From SXZD01 sp034680345 (GTDB taxonomy: Bacteria; Pseudomonadota; Gammaproteobacteria; Burkholderiales; Burkholderiaceae_B): DNA of 35,843 nucleotides. Location of the stretch: NCBI GenBank assembly GCA_034680345.1, contig JAXISZ010000015.1, forward strand, positions 1-35,843, written 5' to 3'. Shown here piece after piece: positions 1 to 8,173 of the stretch. A program made the position numbers and the translations under genes. Positions within the stretch are counted from its first letter, which is position 1. Each line of letters begins with the position of its first letter. A model generated the notes under the pieces. It worked only from the letters and a program-made list of their open reading frames with translations. It did not search any database and was not told the origin of the DNA.

Positions 1-1
1 T

Positions 2-46
2 AAAGAAAAGAAACAAGCTGGATTGATGGATAAAAATAAAGAGTAG
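2..46 (+). CDS. IS21-family istB, C-terminal tail only (partial)
   Basis: The reading frame entering from the left edge ends at a TAG at 44-46 and encodes a short Lys-rich tail, KEKKQAGLMDKNKE. The KEKKQAG part resembles the C-terminal LKEKRKAG-type ending I know from IstB ATPases of IS21 elements. It is followed immediately by repeat-bearing DNA that looks like an IS21 right end, which fits gene order in that family. Only about 14 codons are visible, so the assignment rests mainly on this context. Confidence 0.4.
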   Translation, partial: KEKKQAGLMDKNKE

Positions 47-97
47 TGGATCACTTTTAAATTGTTGGGGTGGATCACTATTGGATTGTTGTTGACA
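46..97 (+). mobile_element. Right terminal region of an IS21-like element
   Basis: Two near-identical repeats of about 22 bp begin with GTGGATCACT at 46 and at 70 (24-nt period), and the block ends in GTTGACA at 91-97. IS21-family elements characteristically carry several internal repeats at their ends and have 5'-TG...CA-3' termini, which matches. The rest of the element, including istA and the left end, lies outside the window, so the exact boundary and target duplication cannot be seen. The end falls inside the leftward OrfA-like reading frame. Confidence 0.55.
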
Positions 98-411
98 TTT
101 AAAAATACACATCGTTCTGTGTTGAATGAACCAAGGCGGATATTGCAGGCTTCTTTTTTAGAAAACGCATTGCCTAGGAAGCTATAATTGTTGTCTCGAT
201 ATACTTTTAACCAGCCGTACAGTAAAGCGCTTTTAAGATTCAGTGAGTCAGCAATTTTTTGACAACTGGCGCTAGGTTCCAAGCAAAGTTTGACGGCTTT
301 GATTTTAAATTCGATGCTGTGTTTGCGTTTTTTGTATCTGAATTCTTGAGGGCTTGAGCTTGATTGGTTTGATGTTGATGGTTGATCGTGATTTTGAGAT
401 TTAAAGCCCAT
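98..411 (-). pseudogene. Transposase OrfA-like HTH protein, truncated by IS end
   Basis: An ATG at 411 is preceded by a good AAGGAG ribosome site. The frame encodes a Ser/Gln-rich start, a basic stretch (RYKKRKHS) and then an HTH of the transposase_8/IS3 OrfA type (EFKIKAVKLCLE, then a segment ending LYGWLKVYRD). The expected leucine-zipper continuation is missing. The frame instead runs through a sequence unlike OrfA and into the IS21-like end at 97, staying open to the window edge. I infer an interrupted or degenerate insertion-sequence gene. The family call is by motif only; the precise IS family is not certain. Confidence 0.5.
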
Positions 412-558
412 TTTTATGCACTCCTTATGAAAGCAGTGAATATGGGCTTTTAGTTAAATCGGTTCAAGATGGTTTTACTGGGGGGGTTATAACGGTTGTA
501 ATGCGACTTTTATCTTTCTTATTGTTTGTGTGGCTGAATAAGCTGCTACTGCTTCAAA

Positions 559-918
559 TCACTGCGTAGGCTTGATGGCAGTGATGACCAACTTTCCTGC
601 CTCATTAACTACTAGGAACTGAATCTTATCGCCTGACTTCAAATCAGTGAGCAGCCCCTTGTCCTTGACGGTAAAAACCATTGCCATGCTCGGCATATCC
701 AAATGTTTGATGTAGCCATGTCTGATCGTGACCTTGCCTGTTTCCATATCGACCTTTCTGACTTCGCCATCGGACATCGATGGGACCGTTTGAGACGATT
801 CCGGTTTACCGTGTTCCATGTTGCTGTGATCCATGTTGGACTGGGCAAAAGCAGTGTAAGGCCCGACCATGGTCACTGATGCGACACACACAATAAGAAT
901 CTGCTTAAGAGCTTGCAC
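559..918 (-). CDS. CusF-like periplasmic copper-binding protein
   Basis: This is a small exported protein (about 119 aa) with an N-terminal signal peptide ending near AFAQS, followed by a Met/His-rich spacer (MDHSNMEHG). The remainder matches the CusF fold: VDMETGKVTIRH, then KHLDMPSMAMVFTVKD. The metal-site His and the two Met of the MPSMAM segment are present; the Trp of E. coli CusF is replaced by Met. Such proteins bind Cu(I)/Ag(I) in the periplasm and hand it to efflux systems or oxidases. The start is a GTG at 918 with a GGAG ribosome site about 7 nt upstream. It overlaps the end of the DUF411 gene by 14 nt, so the two are probably co-translated. No CusCBA-type pump is visible in the window. 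Confidence 0.85.
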   Translation of the reverse strand: MQALKQILIVCVASVTMVGPYTAFAQSNMDHSNMEHGKPESSQTVPSMSDGEVRKVDMETGKVTIRHGYIKHLDMPSMAMVFTVKDKGLLTDLKSGDKIQFLVVNEAGKLVITAIKPTQ

Positions 919-1450
919 GTTTTTCTCCTGGGTAAGATTTAAAGACTTTTAATGTGCCATCTTTCTGCGCCAATAGAACATCAAAGGCATCAAGACGGTT
1001 ACCGTAAACCGAACCATCCATACCTAGTGACCTGATAGGCATTCCTGGGACGGCTGGCCCTAGGGCAGTTGGCCTAACCTTGAGCAGGTTCAGAATTTCT
1101 GACGCTGGCACATCTCCTTCAATCACATAGCCTTGAATCAAAGCAGTGTGACAAGACCCAAACTTCTGTGGCATACCGAGCTTGCTACGTATGCTGTTAT
1201 TTCCTTGTTCCAAAATTGTTGCAGTAAATTCAGATTTTTCAAGGTAATCAATCCAGTCCTTGCAACATCCACAATTTGGATTTTTCCAGACTTGAATCGC
1301 AAGTGACAAATTTTTTTGCGCAAAAAGACTGGGAGCAAAACCTACGGTCGCCAAACCTATGAGCAATTTTCGTTTTGACGAGGCGAAAGTCATTTGTGGG
1401 GGGCGAGTCGATGGATGAGCTCGTGCCCTCACCTTACTTCTTTGCGACAT
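905..1450 (-). CDS. DUF411 metal-binding protein, exported
   Basis: This DUF411-family protein has the typical VWKNPNCGCC cysteine motif, followed by the conserved central region (SCHTALIQGYVIEGDVPA) and the C-terminal part ending in KVFKSYPGE. DUF411 proteins occur in copper-resistance clusters and probably bind metal in the periplasm; their exact role is not established. Two starts are possible. The ATG at 1450 has a GAGGGA ribosome site inside the upstream cupredoxin gene. The ATG at 1393 gives a more usual signal peptide (KRKLLIGLATVGFAPSLFA) but has no ribosome site. The first implies a 17-nt overlap with the cupredoxin gene and translational coupling. Confidence 0.85.
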   Translation of the reverse strand: MSQRSKVRARAHPSTRPPQMTFASSKRKLLIGLATVGFAPSLFAQKNLSLAIQVWKNPNCGCCKDWIDYLEKSEFTATILEQGNNSIRSKLGMPQKFGSCHTALIQGYVIEGDVPASEILNLLKVRPTALGPAVPGMPIRSLGMDGSVYGNRLDAFDVLLAQKDGTLKVFKSYPGEKRASS

Positions 1451-1934
1451 TTACTGTCCCTCGCATGCCTGCCTCGTAGTGACCGGGCAACAGGCAAGCA
1501 AAGTCAAATTCACCTGCTCGGTTGAATGTCCAGACGATCTCCCCTTTTTTTCCAGGTTCTACATGAGCCATGTAAGGCTCGTCGTGCTCCATGTTAGGAA
1601 ATTTCTTCATCAACGCTGCGTGTTCGTCTAATTCCTTTTTGGTACCAACAACGAACTCATGCATCACTTTTCCGGCGTTGATCACCACGAACCGAACTGT
1701 TTCGCCGAAATTGACATCAATTCGGTTGGGTGTAAAGTGCATGTTGTCGGTCATTCGCACCTCGATGGTGCGAGTCGCTTTTGACGGGGGAGCGCCAATT
1801 CCCCAATCTTTCTGCTCTAACTTGATTTCACCTGCAAGTTTGCCGTGATATTGGTTTCCGTGGGCCGATGCGGGGCTGAAGGTAGCAGATGCAAGTGCCA
1901 GAACCACAGCCGGAAAGAGTTTTATTTTGATCAT
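1434..1934 (-). CDS. Periplasmic cupredoxin (plastocyanin-like copper protein)
   Basis: A 166-aa exported blue-copper-type protein. It starts with a signal peptide (LFPAVVLALASATFSPASA), followed by a His-containing linker and a cupredoxin domain. Type 1 copper ligands are recognisable: His in VMHEFVVG, then Cys, His and Met in the C-terminal loop (ACLLPGHYEAGM). Proteins of this type accompany multicopper oxidases and CopB in proteobacterial copper-resistance islands and may carry electrons or buffer copper. The gene lies 23 nt downstream of the Fic/oxidase fusion and overlaps the DUF411 gene, so the group is a leftward operon. It appears intact, in contrast to the upstream oxidase. Confidence 0.88.
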   Translation of the reverse strand: MIKIKLFPAVVLALASATFSPASAHGNQYHGKLAGEIKLEQKDWGIGAPPSKATRTIEVRMTDNMHFTPNRIDVNFGETVRFVVINAGKVMHEFVVGTKKELDEHAALMKKFPNMEHDEPYMAHVEPGKKGEIVWTFNRAGEFDFACLLPGHYEAGMRGTVNVAKK

Positions 1935-1957
1935 TAAAGTGCTCCGTTAAAAATGGC

Positions 1958-3562
1958 TCAATGAGAACTGTGCGATCCAGGCTTTCGCACTCGGACCTTT
2001 GTTGAGGCTTCAGGCTTTTGCGTTCGGGGCATTGACTGGCCGCCCTCGGCTTTAAATCTGGCTGGTTCGGTAAGTGGGCCTGTGTACTCGTGCGCGACAG
2101 TGCCATCTGGATGTTTGAACCAACCTGGATCCTTGTAGTCGCCGGGCTTCTGATTCTTACGCACCTTCACTACACTGAACATGCCACCCATCTCGACCGA
2201 GCCAAATGGGCCGTCTCCGGTCATCATTGCGGCGGTGTTCTCAGGCAGAGGCATCTCCATTTCAGCCATTCCGCGCTCACCCATCACCATGTAGTCTGGA
2301 ATCAATTTATTGATTTTTTTGGCTATTTCAGAGTGATCGACACCTATCAACGTCGGAACGTTATGACCCATGGCGTTCATGGTGTGATGGCTCTTGTGGC
2401 AGTGGAAGGCCCAATCTCCCTCTTCATCTGCTAGGAACTCAATTTGGCGCATTTGTCCGACTGCCACATCCGTTGTCACTTCGTACCACCTAGTGCTTTT
2501 TGGTGTTGGACCCCTATCGGTACCAGTAACTAGAAATTCATGCCCATGCAGGTGAATCGGGTGGTTTGTCATCGTCAAATTACCGATTCGGATACGAACC
2601 TTGTCATGCCAATGGATACTGGTGTATTCGGGTAGTTTGTTGGTCACAAAGATTCGAACGCGATCTCCCACGACGACCTCGATCGTTGGTCCGGGGCTCT
2701 GACCGTTGTAGCCCCAAAGGTGAGTTTTGAAACCCGGCGCCATTTCGCGAACCACTGGCTCAGCGACTAGGTGGAACTCTTTGACTCCTTGACTCATTCG
2801 CCACGGCAACGTCCACCCGTTCAAAGTCACGACGGGGCTGTAAGGGCGCCCGCTATTGGGAATCAATGGCGCCATGGTCTGAAGAATCAAAAAAAGTATG
2901 TTGATCACACGGCCTGTACGACCATTGCCGTCACTGAACGGATGAATGGCTTCAAATTGGTAATGCGCTACGGCCATGCGGATAAGGGGATCAATGTCGA
3001 CTTCGTTATGAATAAAGCGTTCCCAATTCGCCAGCATGTCACGCAGCAGTGCTTCTCCTTCAGGCGGCGTGTAAATAATTTCGCCCGTTTTGTCATTCTC
3101 AAGTTGAGTGCCCGGAGTCTTGCGGATATCCATGTTCACAGCTTTGAGGGTTCGACAAATCTCGACGGCTGTGGCCGTGCAAAGTGGGCGTTCTTTTAGT
3201 GATTGATACCCTCGGTGCAGAGCGGATCTGTATCTAAGCACTTCTTTGGTCGCAGGGGCTGCTTGGCCGTGCCTATCGGTCTGGGCGCGTTGAAACAACT
3301 TGTCCGTTGTGGTGACAATGTTCTCAATCTCTGAGCTGTCCTTTGCCTCCAACAACGGAATCGTATTGAACAGCATGGTTTGGTTAGGAATTAGCTCTGC
3401 TGCTTGCTTGAGTTCTGCCAAGGCTGCGCGGGCTGTGATGCAAGCTTTCAGTGCCGCGCGACTTTCCAGTTCCTGCGGAGGCGGGAGTGGCGGGAGTTGG
3501 TTATGGGGCTTGTCTGGGCGCCATGCAACTGATTCGGCGTTTGTCATGTTCTCGTAAATCAT
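1958..3562 (-). pseudogene. Chimera: truncated Fic protein fused to deleted multicopper oxidase
   Basis: One uninterrupted frame of about 534 codons joins two unrelated genes. Residues 1-228 are a Fic protein: a Fic_N region (LPPLPPPQELESR), a class II inhibitory motif S-x-x-x-E-N in SSEIENI, and the AMP-transferase loop HPFSDGNGRTGR near 207-218. The Fic fold breaks off after NILFLILQ, losing its C-terminal helices. From about 230 the sequence is a CopA-type multicopper oxidase (NSGRPYSPVVTLNGWTLPWR), without a signal peptide. At about 319 the first copper motif HWH joins directly to DKVRIRIGNL, so the central domains are missing. The C-terminal copper motifs (HPIHLHGH, HCHKSHH) remain. The ATG at 3562 is preferred over the GTG at 3574. 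I infer recombination products rather than a working oxidase; a functional chimera is not excluded. Confidence 0.75.
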
Positions 3563-3568
3563 TTTTAT

Positions 3569-3665
3569 CGACACGTTCTTATCATATGTCGCTTCTTGCG
3601 ATATATCCAGATGATATGTCGATGTTTTTTGATTTCAGCGACACGTTCTGGCAACGTGTCGCTGA
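3569..3665. promoter_or_regulatory. Palindrome and repeats upstream of the Fic start
   Basis: A perfect inverted repeat with 13-bp arms (3635-3647 and 3653-3665; core AGCGACACGTT / AACGTGTCGCT) surrounds a 5-nt spacer. The 11-mer CGACACGTTCT occurs at 3569-3579, next to the Fic start, and again at 3639-3649 inside the palindrome. Further TGTCG/CGACA elements lie between (for example ATATGTCG at 3584 and 3614). This arrangement suggests a multi-site operator controlling the leftward Fic/copper transcript, but the regulator is not in the window. A role as a recombination site is an alternative. Confidence 0.5.
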
Positions 3666-3733
3666 CGACGACATATATACGATTTACGTCGCGCTTGAAC
3701 TTAAATTTTCTAGGAGCCAATCCCAGCAGTTAT

Positions 3734-4324
3734 TTAAAGGCCATGCCATTGTTTATTGGTGGGGGTTTGCTGAATTTCCATTAAATCTAAAATGCGCGTG
3801 GTTGTTTCTGTAAAAAGTTCATCTATATTCTGTGGGTTTTGGTAGAACGCGGGAACCGGTGGCATGATAATGCCACCCATTTCGGTAACTGCAACCATAT
3901 TGCGTAAATGCACTAAATTCAGTGGTGTTTCACGGGTAAGTAAAATAAGGCGTCTGCGTTCTTTAAGGCAAACATCGGCCGCACGGCTTATTAAGTTATC
4001 AGATAAGCCGTGAGCAATGCTGGCTAGCGTGTGCATAGAGCAGGGGGCAACAACCATGCCTGAGGTTTTAAATGATCCGCTAGCAATACTTGCCCCAACG
4101 GCCTTGGGTTGGTGGTATACGTTTGCAAGCGCTAAGATATCGTCTTTTGTTTGCTTCGTCTCGGCTGAAATAGTTAGCCATGCTGAGGCAGAGACAATTA
4201 AATGGGTTTCAATAAAAGGGTAGGTTTTTAAAGTTTGCACTAAGCTTATGCCATATCGAACCCCGCTGGCGCCTGTGATCGCCACAACTAGACGTTTAGT
4301 AGCAGGGGGTGGCGGGGCTGACAT
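3734..4324 (-). CDS. ubiX: Flavin prenyltransferase UbiX
   Basis: UbiX makes prenylated FMN, the cofactor of the UbiD decarboxylase in ubiquinone synthesis. The 196-aa sequence shows the N-terminal FMN-binding motif VVAITGASGVRYG, the VVAPCSMHTLASIAHG segment, the Arg-rich REL-type segment (ERRRLILLTRETPLNLVHLRNM) split here as ERRRLILLTRE and PLNLVHLRNM, and the MPPVPAFY motif near the C-terminus. Length is normal for the family (about 190-200 aa). Its ATG overlaps the grxD stop in TAATG, so the two are translationally coupled. It is the last gene of the leftward hemA-prfA-prmC-grxD-ubiX series, an arrangement I recognise from betaproteobacteria. Confidence 0.95.
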   Translation of the reverse strand: MSAPPPPATKRLVVAITGASGVRYGISLVQTLKTYPFIETHLIVSASAWLTISAETKQTKDDILALANVYHQPKAVGASIASGSFKTSGMVVAPCSMHTLASIAHGLSDNLISRAADVCLKERRRLILLTRETPLNLVHLRNMVAVTEMGGIIMPPVPAFYQNPQNIDELFTETTTRILDLMEIQQTPTNKQWHGL

Positions 4325-4638
4325 TAAGCTTGACCTTTGAACAGCTTTTGTAATTCTCCCGACTCAAACATTTCTGTCATGATGTCGCATCCCCCGATAA
4401 ATTCTCCATTCACATAAAGTTGAGGTATTGTTGGCCAATTTGAGTAGTCTTTAATACCTTGACGTATTTCAGGGTTTTCAAGTACGTTAACGCCAATAAA
4501 CTGTTGTACACCACATGCTTTTAAAATTTGTACAGCACGTCCAGAAAAGCCACATTGAGGAAAGTTAGATGAGCCTTTCATGTAAAGTACAACAGGGTTG
4601 GATGTTATTGTTTGGTGAATTTGGTCCTTGATATTCAT
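4324..4638 (-). CDS. grxD: Monothiol glutaredoxin Grx4
   Basis: Monothiol glutaredoxins of the CGFS class bind and transfer [2Fe-2S] clusters with glutathione. The protein has VVLYMKGSSNFPQCGFSGRA with the CGFS active site, followed by NWPTIPQLYVNGEFIGGCDI containing the cis-Pro TIP and the GG/CD glutathione-binding residues. The ATG at 4638 is chosen because a GGA ribosome site lies just upstream and the resulting 104 aa fits the family; an upstream in-frame TTG at 4674 would add a non-conserved stretch. It overlaps ubiX by 1 nt. Confidence 0.95.
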   Translation of the reverse strand: MNIKDQIHQTITSNPVVLYMKGSSNFPQCGFSGRAVQILKACGVQQFIGVNVLENPEIRQGIKDYSNWPTIPQLYVNGEFIGGCDIMTEMFESGELQKLFKGQA

Positions 4639-4709
4639 ATTATTAATTCCATTTTCTGCAAAAAAATTAATCAAATTATTCTATTAACATTTACAGTAGT
4701 TTATCAGTC

Positions 4710-5552
4710 TTAAGCTTGTTTGGCACAAATAAACCGGTCGGTTTTGCTTAAATCTTTTAGACCTTTTATAGCGGTTAAGCCCGCCTGTTTAAATATGTCA
4801 ATAATCTCGTTTTGTTGATGGTAGCCATGTTCAACCCATAGCGATGCGTTAGGTTGAAGGTGTTTTTTAGCGGCCATTGCAATGGCGCGGTAGGCACTTA
4901 AACCGTCGGAGAAGTCGGTGAGCGCAACAGAGGGCTCAAAGCGTAAATCGCCTTCTTTAAGGTGCGGGTCTTGATCAACGATGTAGGGGGGGTTGCTGAT
5001 GATGAGGTCAAACTGTGTGTTGGCTGGATACGCGTCTAACCAATTAGATTTTTTAAAAGCAATCGATAAATTTAAACGTTGCGCATTGCTTTTTGCTATA
5101 GCCAGGGCTGTAGCGCTGATGTCGCACGCTAGTATTTCATATTCAGGGTGCGTTTTTTTTAGCGCTATAGCGATGGCGCCGCTACCTGTTCCTAGATCTA
5201 TGATTTTTAGCGGCCTGTTTAAATTCATTTCTTTTTTGTAATTTTTAATCCATGATGAGGCATGTTCTACCAGTTCCTCGGTTTCTGGTCGAGGTATTAA
5301 AACGTCTGGCGTGATGGTAAGTTCTAAACCAAAAAATTGCCATGAGCCAATAAGGTACGCAATTGGATGTCCATCAATTCGCTTTTTTAACAACAGTTCT
5401 AAGTTTGACAACGATTCAGCGTCGATCTGTTGATCGGGATGGGTTAGCCATTTAACCCGCGTGATGCCTGTTACGTGTTCTGCTAACAAGCGAATTTCAA
5501 GCAGTGGCAGCATGAATTGGTTGGCTAGGTGGCGTAAGTTAACCAGCGGCAT
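4710..5552 (-). CDS. prmC: Release factor glutamine methyltransferase PrmC (HemK)
   Basis: PrmC methylates the Gln of the GGQ motif in release factors RF1 and RF2. The 280-aa sequence has an N-terminal helical domain, the YLIGSWQFFGLELTI and LIPRPETEELVE signature segments, the SAM-binding motif IIDLGTGSGAIAIAL and the catalytic NPPY motif (LIISNPPYIVDQ). It lies directly downstream of prfA (36-nt gap), which encodes its substrate RF1, a conserved pairing. Length is normal. Confidence 0.96.
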   Translation of the reverse strand: MPLVNLRHLANQFMLPLLEIRLLAEHVTGITRVKWLTHPDQQIDAESLSNLELLLKKRIDGHPIAYLIGSWQFFGLELTITPDVLIPRPETEELVEHASSWIKNYKKEMNLNRPLKIIDLGTGSGAIAIALKKTHPEYEILACDISATALAIAKSNAQRLNLSIAFKKSNWLDAYPANTQFDLIISNPPYIVDQDPHLKEGDLRFEPSVALTDFSDGLSAYRAIAMAAKKHLQPNASLWVEHGYHQQNEIIDIFKQAGLTAIKGLKDLSKTDRFICAKQA

Positions 5553-5588
5553 TTTATTTGGCTTTTTATTGAGTTTAGTTGAGTTGGG

Positions 5589-6686
5589 TCAGTCGTTATC
5601 CGCTATGGAGGCTAGAAGTTCTGCTTGGTGTGCTGCAGCAAGGCCGTCAAGTACATCGTTGAGATCGCCGTTGATGATGCTTTCCAGTTTATATAGGGTT
5701 AAATTAATACGATGGTCAGTGAGCCGGCCTTGTGGGAAATTGTAGGTGCGAATACGTTCAGAACGGTCCCCGCTGCCTACTAGGCTTTTACGTTGAGAGG
5801 CTTGTTTGGCCTGTGCTTCTTGAGTTTGCCGGTCTTTAAGGCGAGCTGCTAGCACTTTCATGGCTTTGTCTTTGTTGCGATGTTGTGAGCGTTCGTCTTG
5901 GCATTCCACCACCAGTCCGGTGGGTAGGTGGGTGATACGGATAGCGGACTCGGTTTTATTAACGTGTTGTCCCCCAGCGCCAGAGGCTCGAAAAGTGTCG
6001 ATGCGTAAGTCGTCACTGTTGATTTGAATGTCCAGTAGTTCGTCAGCCTCAGCAAGTATGGCTACAGTGCACGCAGAAGTGTGAATGCGTCCTTGAGATT
6101 CAGTCACCGGAATGCGCTGTACACGATGTGCTCCCGACTCAAATTTAAGACGTTGATAAATGTTTTCTCCAGCAATTCGTATAATCACTTCACGAAAACC
6201 ACCTAATTCAGATTCGTTGGCTGACATCATTTCGCATTGCCATCCCATTTGTTCTGCATAGCGGGAGTACATCCGTAGCAAATCGCCTACAAATAAAGCA
6301 GCTTCATCCCCACCTGTTCCGGCTCGAATTTCTAAGAGGATATTTTTATCGTCATCTGGGTCTCGCGGTAGCATGAGTGTGGATAGTTCAGTTTCCAGCT
6401 CAGTTAATTTTTTATCACAGGCGCCGATTTCCTCTGCAACCATACTTTTAATTTCATCATCAACCAGTTCAGGGTCTTTTAGCCATGTTTGCGCTGCAAG
6501 CCACTCTGATTCAATTTTTTGATACTCTGCATAGCGCTCTGTAGCTGGCAAAATGCTTGACCGTTCGCGTGTGGCTTGTCTAAATATCTGAATGTCGGCG
6601 GCAGCGTCTTGTCGGGATAAGTATTCATCAAGGTCTTTTAGGCGTTCGCTTAAGTGTTCAAGCCTATTGCGCATGGAGTTTTTCAT
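5589..6686 (-). CDS. prfA: Peptide chain release factor 1
   Basis: RF1 terminates translation at UAA and UAG. The GGQ motif is present (RASGAGGQHVNKTESA), as are the PCRF domain (LLEIRAGTGGDEAALF) and the RF1-type codon-recognition segment around RIPVTESQGRIHTSA. The ATG at 6686 begins MKNSMRNRLEHL, aligning with known RF1 starts and giving about 365 aa. The frame is open further upstream, but that extension lies inside hemA and is not conserved. It starts 4 nt after the hemA stop, so both genes are probably on one transcript. The ribosome site is weak, suggesting coupling to hemA translation. Confidence 0.96.
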   Translation of the reverse strand: MKNSMRNRLEHLSERLKDLDEYLSRQDAAADIQIFRQATRERSSILPATERYAEYQKIESEWLAAQTWLKDPELVDDEIKSMVAEEIGACDKKLTELETELSTLMLPRDPDDDKNILLEIRAGTGGDEAALFVGDLLRMYSRYAEQMGWQCEMMSANESELGGFREVIIRIAGENIYQRLKFESGAHRVQRIPVTESQGRIHTSACTVAILAEADELLDIQINSDDLRIDTFRASGAGGQHVNKTESAIRITHLPTGLVVECQDERSQHRNKDKAMKVLAARLKDRQTQEAQAKQASQRKSLVGSGDRSERIRTYNFPQGRLTDHRINLTLYKLESIINGDLNDVLDGLAAAHQAELLASIADND

Positions 6687-6690
6687 AGTG

Positions 6691-7962
6691 TTAATCTGAT
6701 TGGCGAGTGTGAAACAGATGAGGCAGAATCTGTAGCCATATTTTCTGTTGTTCGTGGTTAGCATGATGGAGCGCAGTAATTGGCCCGTGCATGAATTTGT
6801 TGCTTAGGCGAAGAGCCATCTGTTCTAAAACGTGATCAGGGTTTTCCCCTTTGGCCAGTAATTTTTTGGCGTGGTCAATTTCAAACTGGGCTAAACGGTG
6901 CCCTCTATTATGTAGTTCGCGAATTGCTGGTATGAGGTGGTGTTCTTCTACCCAACGCATAAAGTGTTCGACGCGGCACTCAATAATCGCCTCTGCCTGC
7001 GCAACAGCGTTATGGCGTTGCGCTCTGCCTTCTTGTACTATGCCGCTAAGGTCATCCACAGTGTAGAGAAATATGTCATCTAGTTTGGCTACTTCGGCTT
7101 CAATATCTCGTGGTATGGCTAGGTCAAGCATGAATATGGGCTCGTGTTTTCGTTGTTTGCAGGCTCGCTCCACCATGCCTAGTCCAATTAAAGGCAAGGT
7201 GCTTGCTGTACAAGACACCACAATGTCAAATTGGTGCAGCATTTGGGGTATTTCTCCCAGGCTCAATGTGTCAGCACCAAATCGTTGGGCGAGTTGTTTG
7301 GCATGTTCTGCAGTTCGATTCGCAATCGTAATCTGTTTTGGGTGCTGGGATTTAAAATGGGTTAAGCACAGTTCAATCATCTCCCCAGCCCCGATAAACA
7401 GCACCTGGCGTTGATCAAGTTGCCCAAAAATCTTTTGCGAAAGACGCACTGCTGCTGCTGCCATTGAAACTGAGTTTGCGCCAATTTCAGTGGTGGTGCG
7501 AACTTCTTTGGCAACGGCAAAGGTGCGTTGAAATAGTTGGTGGAGCATTTTTCCCATGGTGCCGGCTTGTTTGGCATGTTGGGCGGCCTGCTTCATTTGC
7601 CCTAAAATTTGGGGTTCACCTAAAACCATAGAATCTAAGCCGCTGGCTACTCGAAAAGCATGGCGTACTGCGTGGTCTTTAGGGTAGGTGTAGAGGTGGT
7701 TGTTTAAGTATTTAGTGGCCAGTTGGCGCTCAGCAGAGAGCCATTGCATCAGCAGAGCCTGGGTTTTCGTTGCTTCTTGGCTAGCACAGTAAATTTCAGT
7801 GCGGTTGCAGGTTGATAGAATGGCCGCTTCAAAAGCTTGGCCTTGCCAGTGGCTGGCAAGGGAAGTTAGCGCCTGTTTCAGCTGTTCGGCAGAAAAGGCC
7901 ACACGCTCTCGTAATTCGAGGGGAGCGGTTTGGTGGTTAAGGCCAACAGCAAGTAACTCCAT
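6691..7962 (-). CDS. hemA: Glutamyl-tRNA reductase
   Basis: HemA reduces glutamyl-tRNA(Glu) to glutamate-1-semialdehyde, the first committed step of C5-pathway tetrapyrrole synthesis. Seen: N-terminal VGLNHQTAPLELRERVAF, catalytic Cys in ILSTCNRTEIY, the HAFRVASGLDSMVLGEPQILGQ-type substrate region (split here: FRVASGLDSMV, LGEPQILGQ), a Rossmann NADPH segment (VLFIGAGEMIELC) and the C-terminal dimerisation helices. Length (423 aa) is usual. It is the first gene of the leftward cluster; a TATAAT box lies 27 nt upstream of the start. No good ribosome site is visible. Confidence 0.97.
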   Translation of the reverse strand: MELLAVGLNHQTAPLELRERVAFSAEQLKQALTSLASHWQGQAFEAAILSTCNRTEIYCASQEATKTQALLMQWLSAERQLATKYLNNHLYTYPKDHAVRHAFRVASGLDSMVLGEPQILGQMKQAAQHAKQAGTMGKMLHQLFQRTFAVAKEVRTTTEIGANSVSMAAAAVRLSQKIFGQLDQRQVLFIGAGEMIELCLTHFKSQHPKQITIANRTAEHAKQLAQRFGADTLSLGEIPQMLHQFDIVVSCTASTLPLIGLGMVERACKQRKHEPIFMLDLAIPRDIEAEVAKLDDIFLYTVDDLSGIVQEGRAQRHNAVAQAEAIIECRVEHFMRWVEEHHLIPAIRELHNRGHRLAQFEIDHAKKLLAKGENPDHVLEQMALRLSNKFMHGPITALHHANHEQQKIWLQILPHLFHTRQSD

Positions 7963-7988
7963 GGAATGAAAAAGAATGCGAACTCGTT

Positions 7989-7994
7989 ATTATA
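7989..7994 (-). promoter_or_regulatory. Probable -10 box of the hemA operon
   Basis: Reading leftward, a perfect TATAAT is found 27 nt upstream of the hemA ATG, giving a predicted leader of about 20 nt. No convincing TTGACA-like -35 is found at 16-18 nt spacing, so the call rests on the -10 box and its position alone. Confidence 0.4.
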
Positions 7995-8173
7995 AGGCGC
8001 ATTATGTAAAGCTTCTAGGAATAATTGTAATTGGCAAGGCATTTGTGATCATTTGTGGTTTCGTAATTTAAATGCTGATTATTTTTTAGGGTGAATTTAA
8101 TTTAGTCAATTTGCTTTTTATTTATCTGGCACTTAATTGGTCTATTCAGTGCGTACCAAGCGATAATTTGCTT

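Noticed and set aside
3451..3813. Rightward open frame over the Fic start and the ubiX end
   Set aside because: Antisense to recognised genes, spans the palindrome, and its translation shows no family pattern.
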